NCBI RefSeq assembly: GCF_016629525.1
Contig: NZ_AP024269.1
Span: 4,888,501 to 4,952,500 of the forward strand
Direction: 5' to 3'
Source: Kaistia sp. 32K
GTDB lineage: Bacteria; Pseudomonadota; Alphaproteobacteria; Rhizobiales; Kaistiaceae
Length of the DNA stretch: 64,000 nucleotides
Shown: piece after piece, positions 32,333 through 40,013 of the stretch
Layout of the letters: each line of letters opens with the position of its first letter
How positions within the stretch are numbered: position 1 is the stretch's first letter
Made by a program: the position numbers and the translations under genes
The notes under the pieces: model-generated
Databases searched by the model: none
The model's input: only the letters and a program-made list of their open reading frames with translations
What the model was told of the DNA's origin: nothing

Positions 32333-33880
32333 ATGGCTCTTTCACAGAAACTCCTGCTGAGGCAGAGCCAGTCGCTGGTGATGACGCCGCAGCTGATGCA
32401 AGCCATCAAGCTGCTGCAGCTCTCCAATCTCGATCTCGTCGCCTATGTCGATGCCGAGCTCGAGCGCAATCCCATGCTCGAGCGCGACGACCGGGACAGC
32501 GCTGCCAGCATCGCCCTGCCGTCGGGGAGCGACGCCGACGCGGTCGAGGACCGCGCCGTGGCGCGCGACGTCGCCGACGAGCGCCCGGACTGGCTGGAGA
32601 CGCGGCTGGAGGTCTCGCCGGACGCCATCGCCGCCCGCCTCGATACCGATCTCGCCAATGTCTTTCCCGACGACCACGGCGCCGCTTCCGGCGAAGCGGC
32701 CGCGCCACCGCCCGTCGACCCCTGGTCGATGCCGTCGGAGCGCCATTCGGTCAGCGCCGACGACTACAATCTCGAGGCCTTCGTCGCCGAGCAGAAATCG
32801 CTCGCGGGCCTGCTCGGCGACCAGCTCGGCCTCGCCGTCACCGATCCGACGCGGCGGCTGATCGGCCAGGCGCTGATCGACGAGGTCGACGAGGCCGGCT
32901 ATATGCGCGGCAGCGTGGAGGCGATCGCGCAGCGCCTCGGCGCGCCCGTGGCCGAGGTCTCGGCGGTGCTTGCCATCCTGCAGACCTTCGAGCCCTCCGG
33001 CGTCTGCGGCCGCGATCTCGCCGAATGCCTGGCGATCCAGCTGCGCGATCTCAACCGCTTCGATCCGGCGATGGCGACGCTCGTGCGGCATCTCGATCTC
33101 GTCGCGCGACGCGATTTCGCCATGCTGAAGCGGATCTGCGGCGTCGACGACGAGGATCTGGCCGAGATGCTGCGCGAGCTGCGCGCGCTCGATCCGAAGC
33201 CCGGCAGCGCCTTCGGCTCGGCGCCGATCCAGCCGGTGGTGCCGGACGTCGTGGTCCGCGCGGCGCCGGATGGCAGCTGGCGGATCGAGCTCAACACCGA
33301 GACGCTGCCGCGCGTGCTGGTCAACCAGCGCTACTACGCCAACGTCGCGCGCCAGGCCAAGGGCGAGGACCGCGCCTATCTCAGCGAATGCCTGCAGACG
33401 GCGAACTGGCTGGTGAAGAGCCTCGACCAGCGGGCGCGGACGATCCTCAAGGTGGCGAGCGAGATCGTCCGCCAGCAGGACGGCTTCCTCGCGCATGGCG
33501 TGGCGCATCTCCGCCCCCTCAACCTGAAGACGGTCGCCGAGGCGATCGAGATGCATGAATCGACGGTGTCGCGCGTCACCTCGAACAAATACATGGCGAC
33601 GCCGCGCGGCGTGTTCGAACTCAAATATTTCTTCACCGCCTCGATCGCCTCCTCCGAGGGCGGCGAGGCGCATTCCGCCGAGGCGGTCCGCCATCGCATC
33701 AAGGCGCTGATCGACGCGGAAGCGGCAGACGAGGTTCTTTCCGACGATGCGCTGGTCAAGATCCTGCGCGACGGCGGCATCGACATTGCGCGACGGACTG
33801 TCGCGAAGTACCGCGAAGCGTTGCGGATTCCGTCTTCGGTGCAAAGACGGCGGGAAAAGCAAGCGCTTCTCGTGTCTTAA
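32333..33880 (+). CDS. rpoN: RNA polymerase sigma-54 factor RpoN
   Basis: A 515-residue alternative sigma factor for enhancer-dependent promoters. Region I is LSQKLLLRQSQSLVMTPQLMQAIKLLQLSNLDL; an acidic, variable region II (about 50-140) follows; the core-binding region contains LLGDQLGLAVTDPTRRLIGQALIDEVDEAGYM and TFEPSGVCGRDLAECLAIQL. The C-terminal helix-turn-helix and RpoN box (IARRTVAKYREALRIPSS, about 484-500) contact DNA. ATG 32333 is the first start for the conserved N-terminus. Its place after lptB and before hpf and ptsN is standard. Confidence 0.97.
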   Translation: MALSQKLLLRQSQSLVMTPQLMQAIKLLQLSNLDLVAYVDAELERNPMLERDDRDSAASIALPSGSDADAVEDRAVARDVADERPDWLETRLEVSPDAIAARLDTDLANVFPDDHGAASGEAAAPPPVDPWSMPSERHSVSADDYNLEAFVAEQKSLAGLLGDQLGLAVTDPTRRLIGQALIDEVDEAGYMRGSVEAIAQRLGAPVAEVSAVLAILQTFEPSGVCGRDLAECLAIQLRDLNRFDPAMATLVRHLDLVARRDFAMLKRICGVDDEDLAEMLRELRALDPKPGSAFGSAPIQPVVPDVVVRAAPDGSWRIELNTETLPRVLVNQRYYANVARQAKGEDRAYLSECLQTANWLVKSLDQRARTILKVASEIVRQQDGFLAHGVAHLRPLNLKTVAEAIEMHESTVSRVTSNKYMATPRGVFELKYFFTASIASSEGGEAHSAEAVRHRIKALIDAEAADEVLSDDALVKILRDGGIDIARRTVAKYREALRIPSSVQRRREKQALLVS

Positions 33881-33958
33881 AGTTTAGGCATCTACCCTTG
33901 CCTTGGGCTCGACGGATGACCAAGTCCAAGACATGATGGTGTCTGCCGGGCGCCTTTC

Positions 33959-33987
33959 TTGACTTCCCGGCACGCTGTCACTAGAAG
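33959..33987 (+). promoter_or_regulatory. Predicted sigma-70 promoter for hpf
   Basis: TTGACT (33959-33964), 17 bases, TAGAAG (33982-33987). Transcription would begin near 33994, giving a leader of about 160 bases before the hpf ATG. The rpoN-hpf gap (33881-34152) holds no other feature. Confidence 0.5.
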
Positions 33988-34152
33988 GGCGCGGCGCCAA
34001 TGGCGACCGGGGCCTCTGAGCCGGAGAAGCCCGGTTCAAGTCTGGTAGGCCTTGGGAGAGCCGGAACGCGACGTGCCCGACGGGGCTTGCTCGACGTCTA
34101 GGCGGTGGGCGAGCCTCGGATCGCAACGACGACCAAGGGGTACGAGAAGTCC

Positions 34153-34752
34153 ATGTCTCTGCGCATCTCCGGTAAGAATATCGATATCAGTGACGCCTAC
34201 CGCACGCATGTGGAAGGCCGGGTTGGCGACGCGATCGGGAAGTTCTTTGTTGGTGGGTATTCGGGCCGTGTGGTCCTCGAGCGCGATGGCACCGGCTATC
34301 GCGTCGATTGCGCGCTGCATCTCGACAGTGGGGCCGATCTCCACGCCGAGGGACGCGGCCACGAGATTTACCCGACCTTCGAGCAGGCGGCGGATCGGAT
34401 CGAGAAGCAGTTGCGGCGCTACAAGCGCAAGTTGAAGGACCATCATTACAACGAGCAGCGCAATGGCGCGGCCGAATTGGATGCCAATTACACGGTCCTC
34501 GCGGCGACGCCCGACGAGGACGAGGAACTGGCAGAGGACTACAAGCCCATGGTGATCGCCGAGGAAACCAAGGCGCTCCGGATGATGTCCGTCTCCGGCG
34601 CGGTGATGGCCATGGATCTCGCAGAATCACAGGTCGTCGTGTTTCGGCACGCCGGCCATGGCGGCGTTAACGTCGTCTATCGCCGTCGCGACGGCAATAT
34701 TGGGTGGATCGACCCGGCGCAGGCCGGCAAAGGGGATTCCGTCGGTAGTTAA
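34153..34752 (+). CDS. hpf: Ribosome hibernation promoting factor, long form (HPF/RaiA)
   Basis: A 199-residue protein that blocks and dimerises idle 70S ribosomes. The N-terminal S30AE domain (1-100) has LRISGKNIDISDAYRTHVEGR and ALHLDSGADLHAEGRGHEIYPTFEQAADRIEKQLRRYKRKLKDHH. After a linker, the C-terminal dimerisation domain (about 140-190) has MVIAEETKALRMMSVSGAVMAMDL and VVVFRHAGHGGVNVVYRRRDGNIGWIDP. ATG 34153 is the conserved start. Formerly called the sigma-54 modulation protein because of this position. Confidence 0.94.
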   Translation: MSLRISGKNIDISDAYRTHVEGRVGDAIGKFFVGGYSGRVVLERDGTGYRVDCALHLDSGADLHAEGRGHEIYPTFEQAADRIEKQLRRYKRKLKDHHYNEQRNGAAELDANYTVLAATPDEDEELAEDYKPMVIAEETKALRMMSVSGAVMAMDLAESQVVVFRHAGHGGVNVVYRRRDGNIGWIDPAQAGKGDSVGS

Positions 34753-34776
34753 TTCCGCGTAAACTCGGAAAGAAGC

Positions 34777-34803
34777 TTCGGCGCGCTCGGGGAGCGCGCC
34801 GAA
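34777..34803 (+). terminator. Strong hairpin between hpf and ptsN
   Basis: TTCGGCGCGCT (34777-34787) pairs exactly with AGCGCGCCGAA (34793-34803) around a five-base loop. There is no T tract; it may stabilise or partly terminate the hpf mRNA ahead of ptsN. Confidence 0.5.
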
Positions 34804-34851
34804 CGACGGGTCTCGGACCAAAGGTTTGAACGAGGCATTTTGAACCAAGTC

Positions 34852-35325
34852 ATGGACCTCAGTGATCTGATCAGCCCGGACGGCATCGTCCCGGCCCTGA
34901 AAGCCAATGGCAAGAAGCAGGTTCTTCAGGAACTGGCCGAAAAGGCCGCGAAACTGACCGGTCTCGACGAACGGCAGATCTTTGACACGCTGCTGCAGCG
35001 TGAACGGCTGGGCTCGACCGGTGTCGGCAACGGCATCGCCATCCCGCACGGCAAGCTGGCGGCGCTGACCCGCATCCACGGCGTGTTCGCGCGCCTGCCT
35101 AAGCCGATCGACTTCGAATCGCTCGACGACCAGCCCGTCGACCTGATCTTCCTGCTGCTCGCGCCGGAGAATGCCGGCGCCGACCACCTGAAGGCGCTCG
35201 CCCGCATCGCCCGCCTGCTGCGCGAGCCGGGCCTCGCCAACAAGCTGCGCGCTTCCGGCGACCAGGCGGCCCTCTATGCCGTGCTGACGGAGAGCTGCGC
35301 CGCCGCCAACGTCGCGACGGGCTGA
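34852..35325 (+). CDS. ptsN: PTS IIA-like nitrogen regulatory protein PtsN
   Basis: A 157-residue phosphoacceptor of the nitrogen phosphotransferase system, which signals nitrogen and potassium status. His66 in GVGNGIAIPHGKL is the phosphorylation site; LTGLDERQIFDTLLQRERLGSTG and PVDLIFLLLAPENAGADHLKALARIARLL are the EIIA fold. The ATG at 34852 fits the family N-terminus MDLSDLISP, but it has no Shine-Dalgarno site; a TTG at 34840, four bases after GAGG, would add four residues and cannot be excluded. Confidence 0.95.
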   Translation: MDLSDLISPDGIVPALKANGKKQVLQELAEKAAKLTGLDERQIFDTLLQRERLGSTGVGNGIAIPHGKLAALTRIHGVFARLPKPIDFESLDDQPVDLIFLLLAPENAGADHLKALARIARLLREPGLANKLRASGDQAALYAVLTESCAAANVATG

Positions 35326-35345
35326 CGCACCGGAAATCTCAGGCC

Positions 35346-35403
35346 AGAGCGTTTTCGAGCGAAGCGGATGCCGGTTCGCGTGAAGAAAACGCGACCCAAC
35401 AAA
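35346..35403. repeat. Dispersed element, family D (plus orientation)
   Basis: AGAGCGTTTTCGAGCGAAG, CGGATGCCGGTTCGCGTGA and AGAAAACGCGACCCAACAAA in sequence: the reverse complement of the element at 17992-18047. It lies just after ptsN; arms GCGTTTTC and GAAAACGC can pair, so it may also act as a terminator stem. Confidence 0.75.
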
Positions 35404-35491
35404 TCGCGAGAGCCTTTCGTCGTTTCCACGAAACGATGAATGGCTCTAGACTACCCGGCATGACATCTGGCGCATGCCGGGGGCCTCACCC

Positions 35492-36043
35492 ATGAAGATC
35501 GCGCTTCGTCTTGCCGGCCTGGTCCTGCTTCTCGCCTGTGGCGCGGGCGGACCGACGATCGCCGCCGGGCAGACGCTGGAAGAGGCGTTTCGCGGCCAGG
35601 CGACCGGCGTCGGCCGGTTCAAGAGCCGTCTCGCCGGCGTCGACCGCGGCTTCGTCGTCACCACCAACGGACGCCGCAGCGGCGAGGATTTCATCCTCGA
35701 CCAGGTCTTCCGCTTCGACAATGGCTCGCTCGACCGCCGCACCTGGCGCTTCCGCCGCACCGGCCCGGACACCTATGTCGGCACGCGGCAGGACGTCGTC
35801 GGCGAGGCCGCCGTCCGCGTCGAGGACGACCGCATCCGCATGTCCTACGATTTGATCACGCGCGGCCGGGACGGCGGCAAGCTGCAGCTGCATTTCGAGG
35901 ACACGATCCGCCGAACGGGCCGCAACACCATCACCAACAATGGCGTGATCTCGACGCTCGGCATGAAGGTCGGCTCGGTCGACGTCACCTTCAAGCGCCA
36001 GAAATTCGGCCGCGGCCGCGCCGAGGAGACGGCGCGGCGGTAG
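35492..36043 (+). CDS. DUF3833 family secreted protein
   Basis: A 183-residue protein with signal peptide MKIALRLAGLVLLLACGAGG; the cysteine at residue 17 is not in a clear lipobox. LEEAFRGQATGVGRF, GRRSGEDFILDQVFRFDNGSLDRRTWRFRRTGPDTYVGTR and ISTLGMKVGSVDVTFKR give the DUF3833 beta-barrel-like pattern. No function is known for the family. ATG 35492 starts a clean signal peptide after GGGGG. It stands alone between two dispersed repeats. Confidence 0.8.
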   Translation: MKIALRLAGLVLLLACGAGGPTIAAGQTLEEAFRGQATGVGRFKSRLAGVDRGFVVTTNGRRSGEDFILDQVFRFDNGSLDRRTWRFRRTGPDTYVGTRQDVVGEAAVRVEDDRIRMSYDLITRGRDGGKLQLHFEDTIRRTGRNTITNNGVISTLGMKVGSVDVTFKRQKFGRGRAEETARR

Positions 36044-36049
36044 AGGGGC

Positions 36050-36189
36050 TCCCCTTCTCCCTCCCCCTTGTGGGGAGGGCCGGGGTGGGGGTGCCACCTC
36101 GGTGTTGGGAGGGTGTGCTTCGAGCGATCCTCTCCGGAGAGGGCGGAGCCGGTACCCCCTCCCTAACCCTCCCCGCAAGGGGGAGGGGA
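36050..36189. repeat. Paired family C repeats in inverted orientation
   Basis: CTCCCCTTCTCCCTCCCCCTTGTGGGGAGGG type at 36050-36085 and CCCTCCCTAACCCTCCCCGCAAGGGGGAGGGG type at 36158-36189 (quoted here in parts: CCCTCCCC, CCCCGCAAGGGG, GGGAGGGG). The array abuts the polA stop codon at 36190. Confidence 0.6.
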
Positions 36190-39129
36190 TCAGTGCGCCT
36201 CGTCCCAGTTGTCGGCGGCGCGGGCGTCGACGTTCAAGGGCACGCTGAGCGAGACGGCCGGCGACGGCGCGTTCTCCATCACGCGGGTGACGAGCGCCAG
36301 CGTCGGCTCGACCTCGGCATCCGGCACCTCGAAGATCAGTTCGTCGTGGACCTGCAGCAGCATGCGGGCGTTGAGGCCCGCCGCCTCCAGCGCCGGCTCG
36401 ACGCGGATCATGGCGCGGCGAATGATATCGGCCGCCGTGCCCTGCAGGCGCGCATTGATGGCGGCGCGCTCGTTGAAGGCGCGGATCGAGGCGTTCTTCG
36501 ACGCGATCTCCGGATAGTGGCAGCGGCGGCCGAACAGGGTCGTCACATAGCCCAAATCGCGGCAGATCCGCTTCGTCTCCTCCATGTAGTCGCGGATGCC
36601 CGGGAAGCGCTCGAAATAGCGCTTGATGTAGGCGCCGGCTTCCTCGCGGGCGATCGATAGCTGGTTGGCGAGGCCGAAAGCCGAGATGCCGTAGATGATG
36701 CCGAAATTGATCGCCTTGGCGCGGCGGCGCACCTCGGACGGCATGCCCTCGACCGGCACGCCGAACATCTCGGACGCCGTCAGCGCGTGAATGTCGATGC
36801 CCTCGGCGAAGGCGTGCTTCAGCTGCGGGATGTCGGCGATCTCGGCGAGCAGCCGCAGTTCGATCTGCGAATAGTCGGCCGAGACCAGCTTGTGGCCGGG
36901 ATCGGCGATGAAGGCGGCGCGGATCTTGCGCCCCGCTTCGGTGCGGACCGGGATGTTCTGCAAATTCGGCTCGGACGAGGACAGGCGGCCCGTCGTCGTC
37001 GCGGCCAGCGCGTAGGAGGTGTGGACGCGCTTGGTCTCGGGATGCAGATAGGTCGGCAGCGCATCGGTATAGGTCGAGCGCAGCTTGGAGAGCTGGCGCC
37101 AGTCCAGGATCTTCTGCGGCAGCGCGTGGCCCTGCTCGGCCAGGTCCTCGAGGATGCTGGCGCCGGTCGCCCAGGCGCCGGTCGCCGTCTTCGTGCCGCC
37201 CGGCAACCCCATGACGCCGAACAGGATGTCGCCGAGCTGCTTCGGCGAGCCGACATTGAAGGGCTGGCCGGCCAGTTCCTGGATCTCGGCCTCCAGCGCG
37301 CCCGCCTTCTGGGCGAACTCGCCGGAGAGGCGCGAGAGGATGGCGCGGTCGATCGAGATGCCGCGCCGCTCCATCGAGGCTAGCACCGGCACCATCGGCC
37401 GCTCCAGCGTCTCGTAGACGGTCGCCATGCCCTCGGCGGCGAGGCGGGGCTTCAGGACCTGCCAGAGCCGCAGCGTGACGTCGGCGTCCTCGGCGGCATA
37501 TTCGCTGGCGCGCTCGATCGGCACGCGGTCGAAGGTGATGCGCGCCTTGCCCTTGCCGGTGACGTCGTCGAAGGAGATCGGCTTGTGGCCGAGCCATTTC
37601 TCCGACAGCGGGTCCATGCCATGCGTGCCGCGCCCGGCGTCGAGCACGTAGGAAATCAGCATGGTGTCGTCGAACGGCGCCGTGTCGATGCCGTAGCGGG
37701 CGAGCATCAGCCAGTCATATTTGAGGTTCTGCGCCACCTTGAGCACGGCGCGGTCCTCGAGCAGCGGCTTCAGGATGGCGAGCGCCGTGCGGATGTCGAG
37801 CTGGCCTTCGATGAGCCCTTCCGTGAACAGGCCGTCGCCCTCGCCGCGATGCGCCAGCGGGATATAGCAGGCCTCGTTCGGCGCGATGGCGAGCGAGACG
37901 CCGACCAGCTCCGCCTGCATCGGATCGAGCGAGGTGGTCTCGGTGTCGACGGCGACGACGCCGAGCTCGGTGGCGCGCGCCACCCAGGCCCAGAGCCTGT
38001 CTTCCGTCGTGATCGTCTCGTAGCCGGAATGCGAGAACGGGATCGCCTTGACGGCGCTAGCGCGGGCAGCGGCGAGGCTTGCCGGCGTCAGCCCGCCAAT
38101 GTCCTCGATCGCCGGCTGCGGCGCGCCATCGGGGCCGATTGCTGCGGGAGCCGTTTCGCGGCCTTTGGCGATCAGCGCGTCATTCGCCTCGACGGCGCCG
38201 GATTCGACGCCGGTCGCCGCGGCGACGCGGCCGGTCAGCGTCGTGAACTCCATCGCCTTCAGGAACGAGATCAGCTGCTCGCCGACGACGGGGCGGACGC
38301 CGAGCCGGTCGATCGGCTCGTTGACCGGCACGTCGCAATCGAGCGTCACCAGCCGCATCGAGATGCGCGCGAGCTCGGCATTGGCGATCAGCGCCTCGCG
38401 CCGCTTCGGCTGCTTGATTTCCTCGGCGCGGGCGAGCAGCGTTTCGAGGTCGCCATAGGTCTCGATCAGCTGCGCCGCCGTCTTGATGCCGATGCCGGGG
38501 ACGCCCGGCACGTTGTCGACCGAGTCGCCGGCGAGCGCCTGCACGTCGACGACCTTCTCCGGCGGCACGCCGAATTTCTCGATCACCTCGTCGCGGCCGA
38601 TCGTCTTGCCCTTCATCGTGTCGAGCATCAGCACGCCGGGCTGGATCAGCTGCATCAGGTCCTTGTCGGAGGCGACGATGGTGACGTCGGCCCCGGCGGC
38701 CACCGCCTGCTTGGTATAGGTCGCGATCAAATCGTCGGCCTCAAAACCTTCCTGCTCGATCGACGGCACGTTGAAGGCGACGACTGCCTTCCGGATCAGG
38801 CCGAATTGCGGGCGCAGGTCTTCCGGCGGCTCCGGCCGCTGCGCCTTGTACTGGTCGTAGAGCGCGTTGCGGAAGGTGGTCGAGGAATGGTCGAAGATGA
38901 CGGCGAGATGCGTCGGCTTGACGCCGGTCTCGTTCGCGTCCTTGAGCAGCCGCCACAGCATGTTGCAGAAGCCGGCGACGGCGCCGACCGGCAGGCCGTC
39001 CGACTTGCGCGTCAGCGGCGGCAGCGCGTGGTAGGCGCGGAAGATGTAGGACGAGCCGTCCACCAGGAAGACGTGGTCGCCTTTCTGGACGGGGCGCGAG
39101 ACGATGGCGGGAGCGAGCGTTTCTGACAT
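36190..39129 (-). CDS. polA: DNA polymerase I
   Basis: A 979-residue repair and Okazaki-fragment polymerase. The 5'-3' exonuclease domain (about 15-310) has FLVDGSSYIFRAYHALPPL and ALAGDSVDNVPGVPGIGIKTAAQLI. The 3'-5' proofreading domain (about 370-560) keeps its acidic residues in VVAVDTETTSLD and in YDWLMLARYGI. The polymerase domain has motif A SADYSQIELRLLAEI (about 750), motif B RRRAKAINFGIIYG and motif C LLQVHDELIFEVPD (about 928). The ATG at 39129 begins the family N-terminus. It is monocistronic. Confidence 0.97.
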   Translation of the reverse strand: MSETLAPAIVSRPVQKGDHVFLVDGSSYIFRAYHALPPLTRKSDGLPVGAVAGFCNMLWRLLKDANETGVKPTHLAVIFDHSSTTFRNALYDQYKAQRPEPPEDLRPQFGLIRKAVVAFNVPSIEQEGFEADDLIATYTKQAVAAGADVTIVASDKDLMQLIQPGVLMLDTMKGKTIGRDEVIEKFGVPPEKVVDVQALAGDSVDNVPGVPGIGIKTAAQLIETYGDLETLLARAEEIKQPKRREALIANAELARISMRLVTLDCDVPVNEPIDRLGVRPVVGEQLISFLKAMEFTTLTGRVAAATGVESGAVEANDALIAKGRETAPAAIGPDGAPQPAIEDIGGLTPASLAAARASAVKAIPFSHSGYETITTEDRLWAWVARATELGVVAVDTETTSLDPMQAELVGVSLAIAPNEACYIPLAHRGEGDGLFTEGLIEGQLDIRTALAILKPLLEDRAVLKVAQNLKYDWLMLARYGIDTAPFDDTMLISYVLDAGRGTHGMDPLSEKWLGHKPISFDDVTGKGKARITFDRVPIERASEYAAEDADVTLRLWQVLKPRLAAEGMATVYETLERPMVPVLASMERRGISIDRAILSRLSGEFAQKAGALEAEIQELAGQPFNVGSPKQLGDILFGVMGLPGGTKTATGAWATGASILEDLAEQGHALPQKILDWRQLSKLRSTYTDALPTYLHPETKRVHTSYALAATTTGRLSSSEPNLQNIPVRTEAGRKIRAAFIADPGHKLVSADYSQIELRLLAEIADIPQLKHAFAEGIDIHALTASEMFGVPVEGMPSEVRRRAKAINFGIIYGISAFGLANQLSIAREEAGAYIKRYFERFPGIRDYMEETKRICRDLGYVTTLFGRRCHYPEIASKNASIRAFNERAAINARLQGTAADIIRRAMIRVEPALEAAGLNARMLLQVHDELIFEVPDAEVEPTLALVTRVMENAPSPAVSLSVPLNVDARAADNWDEAH

Positions 39130-39237
39130 GCGCGGACTATGCCCGCGAGGCGCCGATTTGGCTACAGCGCGCGTCACGATCCCAGCCGGTTCTCCTGCCA
39201 AGCCCCTGCCAATCATCATGCCCCTGCCAAATCGCGG

Positions 39238-39777
39238 CTAGCGGGCGGCGGCGGGCGCCGTGGCGACGACGCTGGCGATCGCGAGGCAGGCGACGACGCC
39301 GGTGAGGCCGAGCACGAGCTGCATCGTCGGCCCAGCCGCGAGGCCGGCGCCGACGGCGATCGCGCCGATCAGGCCGAGGCCCGTCGCGCCGCCGAGGCTC
39401 GCGAGCCGCTCGCGGGAGAAGGCAGCGATGACAGCGCCGAGGCTGCCGGCGATCATCAGCCCGAAAATGCCGAAGGCGGCGAAGAGCGCCCAGTGCTCGG
39501 GCGCCGGCAGGATCGGCGCGAAGGGGGCGAGGCCGGTCAGCGCCGCCGCGCCGAGCACCGGCCGCCGCCTGAGCGCGGCGACGCGGGTGGCGGCGAGCGC
39601 CCCCGCCATGAAGGCGGATATCATCAGCGCGATCGGCGCCAGGCTGGCAAGTGCCGAGGCGGCGTCGACCGGCAGCTTGGCCCCGACGAGGGCGACGAGC
39701 GCGACGGCGGCCGCGAGCGTCGCGGCGACGCGGATCGTCGCGTTGCTGTCCGAAATCTGTCTCGCTGCCTGTGCCAT
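39238..39777 (-). CDS. Hypothetical polytopic membrane protein
   Basis: A 179-residue, extremely Ala/Gly/Leu-rich protein with about five or six hydrophobic segments (for example VAATLAAAVALVALVGA, LAPIALMISAFMAGALAAT, WALFAAFGIFGLMIAGSLGAVIAAF, GLGLIGAIAVGAGLA, MQLVLGLTGVVACLAIASVV). GGAG lies nine bases before the ATG at 39777. No family is recognised; a conserved charged motif is not visible. It lies divergently from PBP1A and downstream of nothing on its strand. Coding support is the start site, its length and the well-placed hydrophobic segments. Confidence 0.6.
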   Translation of the reverse strand: MAQAARQISDSNATIRVAATLAAAVALVALVGAKLPVDAASALASLAPIALMISAFMAGALAATRVAALRRRPVLGAAALTGLAPFAPILPAPEHWALFAAFGIFGLMIAGSLGAVIAAFSRERLASLGGATGLGLIGAIAVGAGLAAGPTMQLVLGLTGVVACLAIASVVATAPAAAR

Positions 39778-40013
39778 TGCCGTTGTCTCCGAACGACCGC
39801 CTGTCGCAGCGGAATGTCGCAGCTTCGGGCCTCCGGCGCTGTTAAGCGGGTCACAGGGGGAACGCGCGGTTGTGGATGAGGTTGCCTGTTCCACTTCGGA
39901 TCGGTGGCGGGGGGAGGCAATTCCCCTCAAATCGCCGTATTCGTCGGGCATTCGGGCCCGACATCCTGCGCGATTAGCGCTTTCTTGACCTTTTTGTGGA
40001 AGACGAAACAAGC

